NCBI RefSeq assembly: GCF_003971195.1
Contig: NZ_CP034593.1
Coordinates: 2,108,001-2,172,000, forward strand
Direction of reading: 5' to 3'
Source of the DNA: Flaviflexus ciconiae
Lineage (GTDB): Bacteria > Actinomycetota > Actinomycetes > Actinomycetales > Actinomycetaceae
Length of the DNA stretch: 64,000 bases
Part shown: piece after piece, positions 9,551 through 19,514 of the stretch
Numbering within the stretch: position 1 is the stretch's first letter
How the letters are laid out: the number at the start of each line of letters is the position of its first letter
Program-made: the position numbers and the translations under genes
The notes under the pieces: model-generated
Databases searched by the model: none
The model's input: only the letters and a program-made list of their open reading frames with translations
What the model was told of the DNA's origin: nothing

Positions 9551-10057
9551 ATGGAACTTGTGCCTGCACGCCAACTCGCCCTGAACCTCATGGCTGAGCA
9601 CGGCCTGTCGTGGAACTTTAGATGGGATAGAGCAAAGAAGCGTGCCGGTCAGACTAACTTCACAACCCGCACCATCACCCTGTCCAAGCACCTCACACAG
9701 CTGTGCACGGAGGAACAGGTGAGGCACACAATCCTCCACGAGATCGCACACGCCCTCGTCGGCCATGGCCACGGGCACGGCCCCGTGTGGCAGGCAAAAG
9801 CAAAAGAACTTGGCACAAGCCCGAGAAGATGTACCGGACCCGACTTCCCGGTGGCTGACGCCCCCTGGCAGGGCACCTGCTCCGCCGGTCACGTGCACGC
9901 CAGATATCGCAGGCCAAAGCGGCCTCTGAGCTGCGGTCGTTGCTCCCGAACCTTCTCCGAAAAACACCTCCTCACCTGGAATTATGTTCCCTCGACGAAG
10001 CAGACCAAGAAGCAGGCTGCGGAAGAAACCGAGGTCCCACAAGACACGCTCTTCTAA
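9551..10057 (+). CDS. SprT-like zinc metalloprotein
   Basis: 168 residues. The metallopeptidase motif HEIAHALVGHGHGHG contains HExxH with a third downstream His. It is followed by a C-terminal zinc-ribbon-like region with spaced cysteines (CSAGHVHARY and LSCGRCSRTF). This arrangement fits the SprT/Spartan-like family; eukaryotic Spartan cleaves DNA-protein crosslinks, but bacterial members are mostly uncharacterised. It stands alone, divergent from the FMO-like gene. Confidence 0.85.
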   Translation: MELVPARQLALNLMAEHGLSWNFRWDRAKKRAGQTNFTTRTITLSKHLTQLCTEEQVRHTILHEIAHALVGHGHGHGPVWQAKAKELGTSPRRCTGPDFPVADAPWQGTCSAGHVHARYRRPKRPLSCGRCSRTFSEKHLLTWNYVPSTKQTKKQAAEETEVPQDTLF

Positions 10058-10207
10058 CGTTTTCCGAGCCGTCACAGCACCGAGAACTTTTCTTTTTCCG
10101 TTGAGCTCTCAATGAAATAGTGCATTCAACAAGGTTTCGGCTATCCGACATACGATATTCTTGTGTCAGAGCGGACCGGCTGTCTGCTCACTCGAAGAGG
10201 AGGGCCG

Positions 10208-11518
10208 ATGACGCGGAAATTCTTGGCGGCATTCACGGCCGTTGCCCTACTCATGGGTGCCTGCTCCTCAGCGCCAAACGGTGACGAAACAACCGACGCC
10301 ACAACCGCACCGGACCCCGTTGAGCTGACGTTCCGGATCTGGGACATCGGGGCGGAGGACGCATACGAAGAGTCTTTCGATGCTTTCACAGCCGAAAACC
10401 CGCACATCTCCGTCACCATCGAAACGGTGGATGAAAACCAGTACTGGGACCGGGCCGAATCCGACACTGCGGATGGCACGATGCCGGACGCATACTGGAT
10501 TGATCCTTCCAACGTGGCCGCTCTTGCCGAAGACGGCACGATTGTTGAGATCACCGCAGACCGCGGCGGATGGGCGCAGTCCCTGGTTCAGCTCTTCACT
10601 CTTGAAGACCAGCTTTGGGGAGTGCCCCAAATGTGGCGCTCCGTTGCCCTCTACTACAACCGCGACCTGTACGCCGACATTGAAACAAACGTCGAGAATC
10701 TGACATGGTCACCCGACGAAGAAGAGGACACTCTTCTCGAGGTCGCCCGGACCCTCACCGTTGACGAGGACGGCAACAGCGCGGGCACCGAAGACTTCGA
10801 CCCGAACTCGATCGCGAGATATGGGTACGCTGTTCAGCCCGACCTGACCCGCACCTTCGTTCCTTTCCTTGTTCAGGCAGGCGGGCAGTTCCAGGACGAC
10901 GACGGCCATTTTGTTTTTGCGAGCGATGAAGGTGAGCAATCCACTCAGTACCTCACCGACCTCATCAACGAACACGACGTCTCCCCACCGCTGGAAGCAA
11001 CCACGTCCCACGAGCATGGCGCAGCTGACCTGTTTATTGATGAGGACATCGCCCTCTATCAGGGCGACTCGGACGCCCTCCGACTGATCGCCGAAGGCGC
11101 GGACTTCACCTGGGGCGTTGCCCCGATCGTGGGTGGGCCCAACGGCAAGATCTCGGTCGTTGACGGCATAGCCGTTGCTGGCAATGCCGAGTCGGAACAC
11201 CCAGAGGAAACCGCACTGCTCCTCGTCTGGCTCGGTTCAGACCAGGGCCAGGATCCGCTCGCGAGCCACGGACTGGCCTTCCCCGCCTCCATCACCGGTC
11301 AAGACACGTACGTGAACTACTGGGCGAAAGAAGGCGTGGACGTCTCAGTGTTTATTGAGAGCTCAACGGATGCCACAACGATCTCGTCCCATTCACTCGA
11401 TATTCATCCCGCCCTCGAAGAGATCCAGCCAATTATTTGGGACATCATCAACGGGGAGCTTCCCGTCGACCAGGGCCTGCAGGAAGCCGAAGACACGGGC
11501 AACGCGGCGCTGAACTAA
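10208..11518 (+). CDS. ABC transporter substrate-binding lipoprotein
   Basis: 436 residues. It has a lipoprotein signal peptide (TRKFLAAFTAVALLMGACSS), with the lipobox Cys about 19 residues from the start. The mature protein matches the family 1 extracellular solute-binding (sugar-type) fold: VELTFRIWDIG, FDAFTAENPHISV, MPDAYWID and the later VDGIAVAGNAESE region. GAGGAGGG precedes the ATG at 10208; the longer reading from 10163 would spoil the signal peptide. No permease or ATPase gene is adjacent, so its transporter partner lies elsewhere or is shared. The ligand is unknown, probably an oligosaccharide. Confidence 0.88.
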   Translation: MTRKFLAAFTAVALLMGACSSAPNGDETTDATTAPDPVELTFRIWDIGAEDAYEESFDAFTAENPHISVTIETVDENQYWDRAESDTADGTMPDAYWIDPSNVAALAEDGTIVEITADRGGWAQSLVQLFTLEDQLWGVPQMWRSVALYYNRDLYADIETNVENLTWSPDEEEDTLLEVARTLTVDEDGNSAGTEDFDPNSIARYGYAVQPDLTRTFVPFLVQAGGQFQDDDGHFVFASDEGEQSTQYLTDLINEHDVSPPLEATTSHEHGAADLFIDEDIALYQGDSDALRLIAEGADFTWGVAPIVGGPNGKISVVDGIAVAGNAESEHPEETALLLVWLGSDQGQDPLASHGLAFPASITGQDTYVNYWAKEGVDVSVFIESSTDATTISSHSLDIHPALEEIQPIIWDIINGELPVDQGLQEAEDTGNAALN

Positions 11519-11524
11519 ACCCGC

Positions 11525-12081
11525 TCAGTCGAGAGTCGCGACAATCCCGTCGGCACCGCTCTCGACAACAGCAAGGGTGTCGTAGAAGCCTTCTTGTCCG
11601 CCGTACCACGGATCTGGAACGTCCCATTCGCCATCGGACATGTACAGGTTTGAGTGGCCTCGATCCTCAGACTTTTTGGTAGCAAGGTATCCGCCTTCCC
11701 CAAACACTCCCCGGGCGCCACGCCGAGGCTCGAGGACGAATCGTATTCACGCCACAGGTGAATCTTGTCGGTCGAGATTCCGTGACGTTCCGCGAGCGCA
11801 CCGAGCTCTTTGGCGTGCCCAACTGTCATGGCCAGCACCAGGTCGGAATCCTCGAGGTCCTGCGAGGTAACCTTACGCGCGCTCCTTCTCGGCACGTCGT
11901 ATCCGGCTTCACGGAGGACTCGTGCGGCTCGAGTGTCAACGCCCCGTCCATGCTCTTCGGACGATACGCCGACCGAATCGACCTCCGCGGAGATCCCGGC
12001 CTGAGCCAGCTTCTCTCGCAGAACAATCTCTCCCATGGGAGACCGGCAGATATTACCCGTGCAGACGATAAGGATGCGCAT
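11525..12081 (-). pseudogene. low-molecular-weight protein-tyrosine phosphatase, frameshifted
   Basis: The first ~123 codons encode a clear LMW-PTP. The P-loop CTGNICRS sits at Cys7-Ser14, followed by VDSVGVSSEEHG and DSDLVLAMTVGH. After APG at about 11713 the frame runs on into unrelated sequence (to 11515). The missing C-terminus, with the general-acid motif VPDPWYGG and GFYDTLAVVE, continues in the -1 frame and ends at 11525. One extra base in the CCC or adjoining GGGG run near 11709-11715 would restore a single protein of about 185 residues. Either the gene is inactivated, since the catalytic Asp is lost, or the assembly lacks one base. Confidence 0.85.
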
Positions 12082-12341
12082 GACACGATCCTATCCGACC
12101 GCGTTCCGGACGGCTTGTACCCGCCGGTTCCAGGCCATAACCAGGTGAGCTAACCAGGCGGCCGGAGCCTCTCAGCACAGTGGGGACACGTTCCAACAAT
12201 CCCATCACTCGGCTACTAGCTCCGCTTCGATGATTGGGCTCACAGGTTTCCTTGGAGGTTGGTGGGAGTATTCGCGCTCGGAGCGTGATTCACATCCATG
12301 TGCACACCTCACGGCCCTGGACCTGCCGTAGTCTTGGCACC

Positions 12342-13091
12342 ATGTCCCGCCTTACGTCAGTATCTGCCACGGCCATCGCCGCCCTTATTGTTCTCAGCGC
12401 CTGCGGCGATGAGGAAGCTCCGGTTGAAACGGCCTCAACGAACGCATCCACCGATACGGCGGAGCCGACTCAGGATTCCGAGTCGATTGCTCCCGCCAGT
12501 TACGAGTGCACCGATCCGTTGGCCGGCAATCCCACAGAGGTATTAACCTACGACCTCCTGGTGTGCACGACGCTGACGCTGGCCGATTCGGAAGGGTATG
12601 CAACAACCTCGACCGTGTCCGGCAGCGGAACGAGCACCCTTAGGGTCAACACGGATCCGTTCACCGTGGAGGTCACGTATCCGGATGGTGTCACGATCAT
12701 CGCGACCGAAACGAACGCTTGGGTGAACGAGGGAGACGGCGTCTGGCAGGAGGGTGATGCCACCTCCGACAACTACCTGGTCGCTCAAGCAACGCAGGTT
12801 CTGCCGACCTACCGGAATGCTCACAACCCCGCGATTACAACGGCCCAGATTCCCGAGGGCACGACCTACACGGTTGAAGGAACCGAGGTTATCGATGGCG
12901 TTGAGTACACGATCCTCAAGGGCGTGTTTGAGGATTCGGGCTATACCTCCGAGGTAACGATGTGGGTGGGGTCGGACTATCACCAGTTGAAGTCAACAAC
13001 GACATCCAGCTCCGATGGTGCTGACCCGCTAACCGTGGAGACCGCGTACACCGAATGGGATGTTGCCCAGGACATCGAGATTCCCGAGTAG
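12342..13091 (+). CDS. putative lipoprotein, LppX/LolA-like
   Basis: 249 residues. A signal peptide ends in the lipobox VLSACGD (Cys about residue 22), then comes an acidic linker rich in Thr, Ser and Glu. The mature domain is made of alternating beta strands (TSTLRVNTDPFTVEVTYPDG, IDGVEYTILKG). It resembles mycobacterial LppX/LprG-type or LolA-like half-barrels that carry lipids, but this is a topology-level impression only. The ATG at 12342 is chosen because it begins the signal peptide; the longer reading from 12234 does not look like protein. Confidence 0.7.
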   Translation: MSRLTSVSATAIAALIVLSACGDEEAPVETASTNASTDTAEPTQDSESIAPASYECTDPLAGNPTEVLTYDLLVCTTLTLADSEGYATTSTVSGSGTSTLRVNTDPFTVEVTYPDGVTIIATETNAWVNEGDGVWQEGDATSDNYLVAQATQVLPTYRNAHNPAITTAQIPEGTTYTVEGTEVIDGVEYTILKGVFEDSGYTSEVTMWVGSDYHQLKSTTTSSSDGADPLTVETAYTEWDVAQDIEIPE

Positions 13092-13212
13092 GAAACACAG
13101 CCGGGTCTCTTAGCCGGGACCCCGGCGGTCCATTTGGCGAGGACTCCCCGGCGAATTCCTCCGGGTTGGCTGTTTCGTCATGCCATAGTGGGGATAAATC
13201 CAAGGAGCAGTC

Positions 13213-13932
13213 ATGGCCCCCACCAGCACCGAACGTACGCCAGCTATCTCGAGAAGATTCGTCGCGATAAGCATCTGCGCCGTGATCCTTGTCGTGGCGC
13301 TTATTGCGGCCTTCTCACTTATACCCAGTTACCTGGATGATCGGGACGAAAAGGCATATCAGCAGGGCAGGTACGACATTGCTTACGACATGTTGGAGAT
13401 CGATCTGCGCAGTGCCGAGTCCGAGCTCTTCGAAGCAACGCTCCTTGCCTCCACATGCCGTACGTTTTCCCAGGAAGTCTGGTGCGACATGCTGAACCTA
13501 TACCGGGAGTCTCTACAGGAGCACTCACTTCCCAATTACCTGACCGACGCATCGACCGAGGAGTATCGGGCAGCGGCCACCGTGCAAAGCTCAACGCTTC
13601 GTCAACTCCACGCCGACCAAGAACGCACCAACCGCATGATCTTCCGGGTTAAGGAATGGACCGAGAACGACGATGTCCTCAAACTCATTGACGAAACGGT
13701 CGCGATTACGCGGGATATTCGTCAAACGCTTCAGACCGCCGAGAGAGCACTCGACAATGGCGCAACCGTTCTCGAGAAGCCCTACAACGCCCTGCGCGAA
13801 GAGTACGACCGATATCTCGGCCCCTCTTACCCGACGTACACAACTGTCGAAGACCTAACCGCAGCCCGGGATCGGCTCGACGAAGCACACCGCGATCTCG
13901 AGGAATCAATTGCCGAGAACACCGTGCAGTAG
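13213..13932 (+). CDS. membrane-anchored coiled-coil protein, unknown function
   Basis: 239 residues. One hydrophobic helix near the N-terminus (about residues 17-37, FVAISICAVILVVALIAAF) is followed by a charged helical exterior domain. That domain has long Glu/Arg/Leu-rich stretches suggesting coiled coils (VKEWTENDDVLKLIDETV, RDRLDEAHRDLEESI). Two cysteines (TCRTFSQEVWC) could form a disulfide outside the cell. It follows the lipoprotein gene on the same strand after 121 bp. No family is recognised. Confidence 0.65.
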   Translation: MAPTSTERTPAISRRFVAISICAVILVVALIAAFSLIPSYLDDRDEKAYQQGRYDIAYDMLEIDLRSAESELFEATLLASTCRTFSQEVWCDMLNLYRESLQEHSLPNYLTDASTEEYRAAATVQSSTLRQLHADQERTNRMIFRVKEWTENDDVLKLIDETVAITRDIRQTLQTAERALDNGATVLEKPYNALREEYDRYLGPSYPTYTTVEDLTAARDRLDEAHRDLEESIAENTVQ

Positions 13933-14004
13933 CGCCAAGACCCGGCCCGAGCGACGCCCGGTCGATGATCCCACGACGTTACAGCCCCGGTTGGGCAACG
14001 AACC

Positions 14005-15003
14005 CTAGGAGCCTCCCGACAGGGGCGGTTTGCGAAGCGCCTTCTGTACTCGCTTGTCGAGAGCGGTAGTGGGCTCGGCAAAGTAGGTGGTCTGAAGCCC
14101 GGTTTTCTGCCAGGTTCCGATAACTCGGCCCGCCGACATGATGGTCGGCTTAAACACTCCGTTGCCTCCCGGACAGATCGCCACAGCATGTTCGTCGGCA
14201 ACGCTTGCCGACCGATCCGAGTAACCGAGAATCATCTCATCAAAACCGGGAAGCACCTGAATGCTTCGACTACTGGCCAGGCTCTCGTCCGGCTTACGCC
14301 AGTACCCATCTTTCAAGACAAACCGGCTTCCCTCGAGGGCACGGTCAACGGCGGTCACCGGGATGTTCGCCCACCAGGCAGCATCCTTGCGCGTTGTTGG
14401 GGCATGGGAAGTGACATAGCGGGTCACGATCTCGGCAATGATGTCCTCGTATGGTCTCTCGGCGCTCGGTGCAACCCACCGATCAAGGAGAACAAGGAGC
14501 TGCTCTTTCCCTCTCATCGGCCCCCAGACGAGAAGCCCCTCAATGCTCAGATGGAAAATGAGGTGATAGACCTGTCCCGGCTGGTTAACCAGGCCCGCGC
14601 TCTCCCACGCCGCGGCAAGCTCCTTTCGCGTGATCCCATCACCTACAACATCGCGCGCAATAGTCCGAGCCTGTTCGAGAACCTGTTCATCGATACCGAG
14701 GGCCTCGCGGCGCTTCACTGTCCCAGGGAATGTGCGTTTCCGGGCAACCGCAAGAACATCCCGCACACGGTCACTGCCGACAACATGGAGGGTTCCCCTC
14801 TGCGGCCAGGTTCTTACCAGAGCACCCGAGTTGAAAGCATCGATGACATCTTGGCGTGAACGACGTTGAGTCCGAAGGGCGATCGACGTAATTACCCCGG
14901 GGAAGTCCTGCCCCTGCATAGCGCCAAAATGGGAGACAACCTCAACCGGAGAACGGCCTTCGACAAGCAACTGCGACGACATGCGAGCAAGCGCAACGGA
15001 CAT
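14005..15003 (-). CDS. winged-helix DNA-binding domain protein (HTH_42 family)
   Basis: 332 residues from the ATG at 15003, which has GGGAG 8 bases upstream. A longer in-frame reading begins at 15114 but its extra 37 residues look non-coding. Motifs of the HTH_42 (DUF1006) family are visible: GAMQGQDFPGV, ALVRTWPQRGTLHVV, GPMRGKEQLLVLLD, and a C-terminal ILPGFDEMILGY followed by GGNGVFKPTIM. E. coli YcaQ and Streptomyces AlkX/AlkZ in this family are DNA glycosylases that act on interstrand crosslinks and alkylated bases. The same activity here is inference. It is convergent with the coiled-coil gene. Confidence 0.8.
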   Translation of the reverse strand: MSVALARMSSQLLVEGRSPVEVVSHFGAMQGQDFPGVITSIALRTQRRSRQDVIDAFNSGALVRTWPQRGTLHVVGSDRVRDVLAVARKRTFPGTVKRREALGIDEQVLEQARTIARDVVGDGITRKELAAAWESAGLVNQPGQVYHLIFHLSIEGLLVWGPMRGKEQLLVLLDRWVAPSAERPYEDIIAEIVTRYVTSHAPTTRKDAAWWANIPVTAVDRALEGSRFVLKDGYWRKPDESLASSRSIQVLPGFDEMILGYSDRSASVADEHAVAICPGGNGVFKPTIMSAGRVIGTWQKTGLQTTYFAEPTTALDKRVQKALRKPPLSGGS

Positions 15004-15604
15004 CTTCAGACTCCCATGCTGATCCGATGGTTCATGATAGTCACAGCTGTCAACAACTGGTTCAGGGAGAGGGAGCACCCTGGAGCTATCTAAAGCATCC
15101 TTCTGTTCCCGCACCGTCTACCGATCCGTGCCGCAAGAATCCCCTGACCGCACCCAAGCACCCTACGGTCCCCCTGCCAACCGTCAATTTTGTGAGCCGA
15201 GAACGGTTCTGTGGAGGTCACGCACAATTCGGGCACCTCCAGCAAAGCATGCGGGCGCAGATCTCTCTCGATGCTGCTTACGTCGCTGGCCCTCCCACCT
15301 GCGTTGCGCAAATACCGGTGAACCCGACGATCAAGCCCAATCAGCCACTGCGCCATACCGCTACGAAGAAACCAACGAAGCCTGGTGGGCATGATGCTCT
15401 GGCAGGGTAGCCTCACACCGCCGATTTGAGGCTCATGAGACTCCTCGAACCACAGGCGGATCGTTTCACCAGCATCCGGGCCCCGACTGAGCCCTAAACC
15501 TGAAGCCGATCATTGCTCAACCGGAGGCACAAGAAGGCCCCGGACCAGCGATAGCTCGCAGATCCGGGGCGCTACTTAATCTTTACGTGACCGGGGATGA
15601 ACTT
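15004..15604. other. 600-bp gap without a convincing gene
   Basis: Between the winged-helix gene and nrdF. The minus strand has an open frame from 15416 to 15090 (108 codons, GTG start, with an internal ATG at 15392). Its middle looks mildly protein-like (LIGLDRRVHRYLRNAGG, then SIERDLRPHALLEVPEL), but I recognise no family. Overlapping plus-strand frames of similar length look random. The nrdF terminator hairpin lies at the right end. It could be a degraded or very small gene. Confidence 0.35.
15537..15570 (-). terminator. hairpin terminator downstream of nrdF
   Basis: Arms GCCCCGGA (15537-15544) and TCCGGGGC (15563-15570) pair perfectly. The 18-base loop has further pairing potential (GCGA with TCGC). 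It begins 35 bases past the nrdF stop. The following minus-strand bases (CTTCTTG) are only weakly T-rich. Confidence 0.65.
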
Positions 15605-16909
<1,305 letters not shown>

Positions 16910-17371
16910 ATGGCACATGACGAGAAGCAGATTACAGTTACTCGAACAATCGACCACTCGGCAAAGGACATTTTCGACACCCTGTCGCTACCGGCACGGC
17001 ACCCAAACTTTGACGGCTCCGGCATGGTGCGGTCATCGGACAACACCGAACGTATTAGCGCCGTCGGGGACACGTTCCTCATGAACATGGTGGGACGTAC
17101 CGGCAATGAGTACCAGACAAACAATCACGTCACGGCATTCGATGACGGCAAGATGATCGGCTGGAAGCCCGCTCTTGCCCAGGAGGCCGACAGCCCGGGC
17201 GGATGGGAATGGCTCTACACCCTCAAGCCTATTGATGCGGAAACGACCGAGGTCACGCTGACCTACAACTGGTCCGCCGTCGACAACGCAGAAATCCTTG
17301 CGCACCTTCCGGCGGTTTCCGCCGAGGAACTTGAGCAGTCCCTCAACGATCTCGCTTCAGCAATCAACTGA
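16910..17371 (+). CDS. SRPBCC family protein
   Basis: 153 residues with the Bet v1/SRPBCC pattern: an N-terminal strand (ITVTRTIDHSAKDIFDTL), a middle TGNEYQTNNHVTAFDDGK, WLYTLKPIDAETTEVTLTYNW, and a long C-terminal helix (AEELEQSLNDLASAI). This is the polyketide-cyclase/dehydrase-like branch of ligand-binding proteins; the ligand is unknown. It is transcribed alone, divergent from nrdF, and followed by a strong hairpin. Confidence 0.8.
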   Translation: MAHDEKQITVTRTIDHSAKDIFDTLSLPARHPNFDGSGMVRSSDNTERISAVGDTFLMNMVGRTGNEYQTNNHVTAFDDGKMIGWKPALAQEADSPGGWEWLYTLKPIDAETTEVTLTYNWSAVDNAEILAHLPAVSAEELEQSLNDLASAIN

Positions 17372-17480
17372 CGACCCTCCACATACCGCCACTGTCCGGG
17401 TAACTAATCCTGTGCAACTTGGCGGCATTCACGGCGAAGTCGATAGTCGGCAAAGCGATGCTCGAAATCGTCAAGGAAAC

Positions 17481-17520
17481 GAGAGGCCCTCCGCGCAGAT
17501 AAGCGTGCGGAGGGCCTCTC
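17481..17520. terminator. strong bidirectional hairpin terminator
   Basis: A 14-bp perfect stem (17481-17494 with 17507-17520; arm GAGAGGCCCTCCGC) around a 12-base loop. It lies between the convergent SRPBCC and ABC permease genes and could serve both. Confidence 0.85.
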
Positions 17521-17582
17521 TCTAGCTACAGATCCAGTGTTCGTTGCCCCAGACATGTCGTCTCACGTGGGCTACTGACTAG

Positions 17583-18413
17583 CTATGCATCTCTCTTCTT
17601 GAGGGATAGAGCACCGGCGGCAATGAAGAGCGCCGTGTAGATCGCGAGAACCAGTAGCGCAACATTCGCGTCGAGAGAGTTCTCTGAAACAACGAAGGTT
17701 GACAGGATGCCTTCTTCCCTCGGTACCACCGCTGCCGTCATGACGTTGATCGGGAAGTACGGACGAAGGTCATCAATGAAGTCGAGCGGAATGATCTCAA
17801 GGACAGGCAGGATCAGCACGAGACCGAACATCAAGGTAATCGTTCCGACCGTCGACCGGAGCAGGGCACCGACTCCTGCGGACATGAGCGCTCCCATGAT
17901 GAGCACCAGGACGCAGCAGAAGATTGACAGCCAGAAGGCGAGATCACCCATTGGCAATGACACGCCCATACTGCCAATCGTCGCCTGAATGAGAAGGGTG
18001 GAGAGCACCATGGTCACGATGACAACCGCACCCCAGAAGAGCGCAAGAACCACGAGCTTTGAGGCGTAGAACGCCATCCGCGAGCGCGATGCTAGGAGGG
18101 ACGTTTGGATCGTGTTGTGGGAGTACTCATTGGTCATGACGATCGTGCCAAACGAGATTCCGAACAGCAGCATGAACTGGAAAACGCCAGTCACCATGTA
18201 GGAGCTGCCGAGCAGTTCGGCTTCTTCGAAGCTCATGTATTCGCTGTACGACTTCATGGACTGGGCAACCATGAATGCGATCAGGAGGTACAAGACCGCC
18301 GCCACGATGGTGATGATCCACGTAGACCGCAGGCTCGTGAACTTGCGGAACTCGGACTTGAGAAGCCTGCCAAAGGTGGGACGGTAGGTCTGGGGATCCA
18401 TGATGACGCTCAT
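17583..18413 (-). CDS. ABC-2 type transporter permease
   Basis: 276 residues with six hydrophobic segments in the ABC-2 arrangement. The first follows a cytoplasmic N-terminus (RLLKSEFRKFTSLRSTW), a typical start for this family. Later helices include IVMTNEYSHNTIQTSL, whose downstream segment is a common ABC-2 signature. Its start overlaps the upstream ATPase stop by 4 bp, so the pair forms one exporter. The substrate is unknown. Confidence 0.88.
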   Translation of the reverse strand: MSVIMDPQTYRPTFGRLLKSEFRKFTSLRSTWIITIVAAVLYLLIAFMVAQSMKSYSEYMSFEEAELLGSSYMVTGVFQFMLLFGISFGTIVMTNEYSHNTIQTSLLASRSRMAFYASKLVVLALFWGAVVIVTMVLSTLLIQATIGSMGVSLPMGDLAFWLSIFCCVLVLIMGALMSAGVGALLRSTVGTITLMFGLVLILPVLEIIPLDFIDDLRPYFPINVMTAAVVPREEGILSTFVVSENSLDANVALLVLAIYTALFIAAGALSLKKRDA

Positions 18414-19324
18414 CGGTTTCCTCCTGCCCGGAACTCGACCGATTCACCGGTAAGTTCCATAAACACGTCCTCAAGAGAGGAGTGGATTGTGGTGAGTTCG
18501 TGGATTTCGAGCCCCGCCTGGTGCAGGGCGTGGCCCACCTGGGAGGCGGGAACACCGGAGACGAGGAGAACGTCGCGATCGTCAATGCGGTCGTGACGCG
18601 GCTGCATTTGTGCCAGGGACTCACCGATAGCTGCAAGATCGGGCCCCGCGACGCGAACGGTGGAATGACCGGCGGATTCCGTGAACTGCTTGATCGGACC
18701 GGATGCGATGAGGCGGCCGTTGCCGATAACAACAAGGTTCGTTGCCGTCATCGCCATCTCCGACATGAGGTGAGAGGAGATGAGAACCGTGCCACCGATC
18801 TGGGCATGGTTCTTCACGAGATCACGGACCCAGCGCACACCGTCCGGGTCAAGCCCGTTAACCGGTTCATCAAGGAGCAGGTATTCGGGGCTGCCAAGCA
18901 GTGCGGTGGCAATGCCGAGGCGCTGGCCCATACCGAGGGAAAAGCCCTTAACCTTCTTGTTTGCGACCTCAGCGATTCCTGTCATCTCAAGAAGCTCGTC
19001 AACTCGCTTCTTACCGAATCCGTGGGTGGCTGCCACGACGTTGAGGTGCTGGCGCGCTGTACGGGCGGGGTGGAACGCTTTCGCATCAAGCAATGCACCC
19101 ACCGCCGTCATGGGACTGCGTAGCTGAGAGTACGGAACACCCTTGATAAGCGCGTGTCCTTCGGTTGGGTTGTCGAGTCCAACAATGCATCGCATAGTTG
19201 TGGACTTTCCGGAACCGTTGGGCCCGAGGAATCCGGTGACTTGGCCGGAAGGGACCGTGAACGACAGGTGGTCTGTCGCCGTTTTCTTCCCGTACCTCTT
19301 CGTGAGGTTTTCTATCGTAATCAT
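18410..19324 (-). CDS. ABC transporter ATP-binding protein
   Basis: 304 residues from the ATG at 19324 (MITIENLTKRYG), the normal family start; the frame is open to 19501 but the extension is not protein-like. Walker A is GPNGSGKST, the signature region is FSLGMGQRLG, Walker B is YLLLDEPVNGLDPDG, and the H-loop is SSHLMSEM. The extended C-terminal ~90 residues are typical of ATPases paired with ABC-2 permeases in drug or bacteriocin export. It is translationally coupled to the permease. Confidence 0.92.
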   Translation of the reverse strand: MITIENLTKRYGKKTATDHLSFTVPSGQVTGFLGPNGSGKSTTMRCIVGLDNPTEGHALIKGVPYSQLRSPMTAVGALLDAKAFHPARTARQHLNVVAATHGFGKKRVDELLEMTGIAEVANKKVKGFSLGMGQRLGIATALLGSPEYLLLDEPVNGLDPDGVRWVRDLVKNHAQIGGTVLISSHLMSEMAMTATNLVVIGNGRLIASGPIKQFTESAGHSTVRVAGPDLAAIGESLAQMQPRHDRIDDRDVLLVSGVPASQVGHALHQAGLEIHELTTIHSSLEDVFMELTGESVEFRAGGNR

Positions 19325-19514
19325 TCTTGGCCTTTCGCCGATACGCCAATACTGTAGGCGCCACTGACGGCACAGCAATACTGTACGGGCAGGGCTTGGG
19401 GGAAAGATCGGGGAAACCCCTGAGGTGGCCGCTCGGGGAGCAGTCCCCGCTACTCTTCGTCCACCGCTTAACTTCCAAACATCATTGGGAGCCTTCCCCA
19501 CCTAAGGTTGATGC

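Noticed and set aside
11705..11720. Programmed -1 frameshift in the tyrosine phosphatase
   Set aside because: The run does not form an X-XXY-YYZ slippery heptamer in the correct phase and no stimulatory structure is apparent; base loss is simpler.
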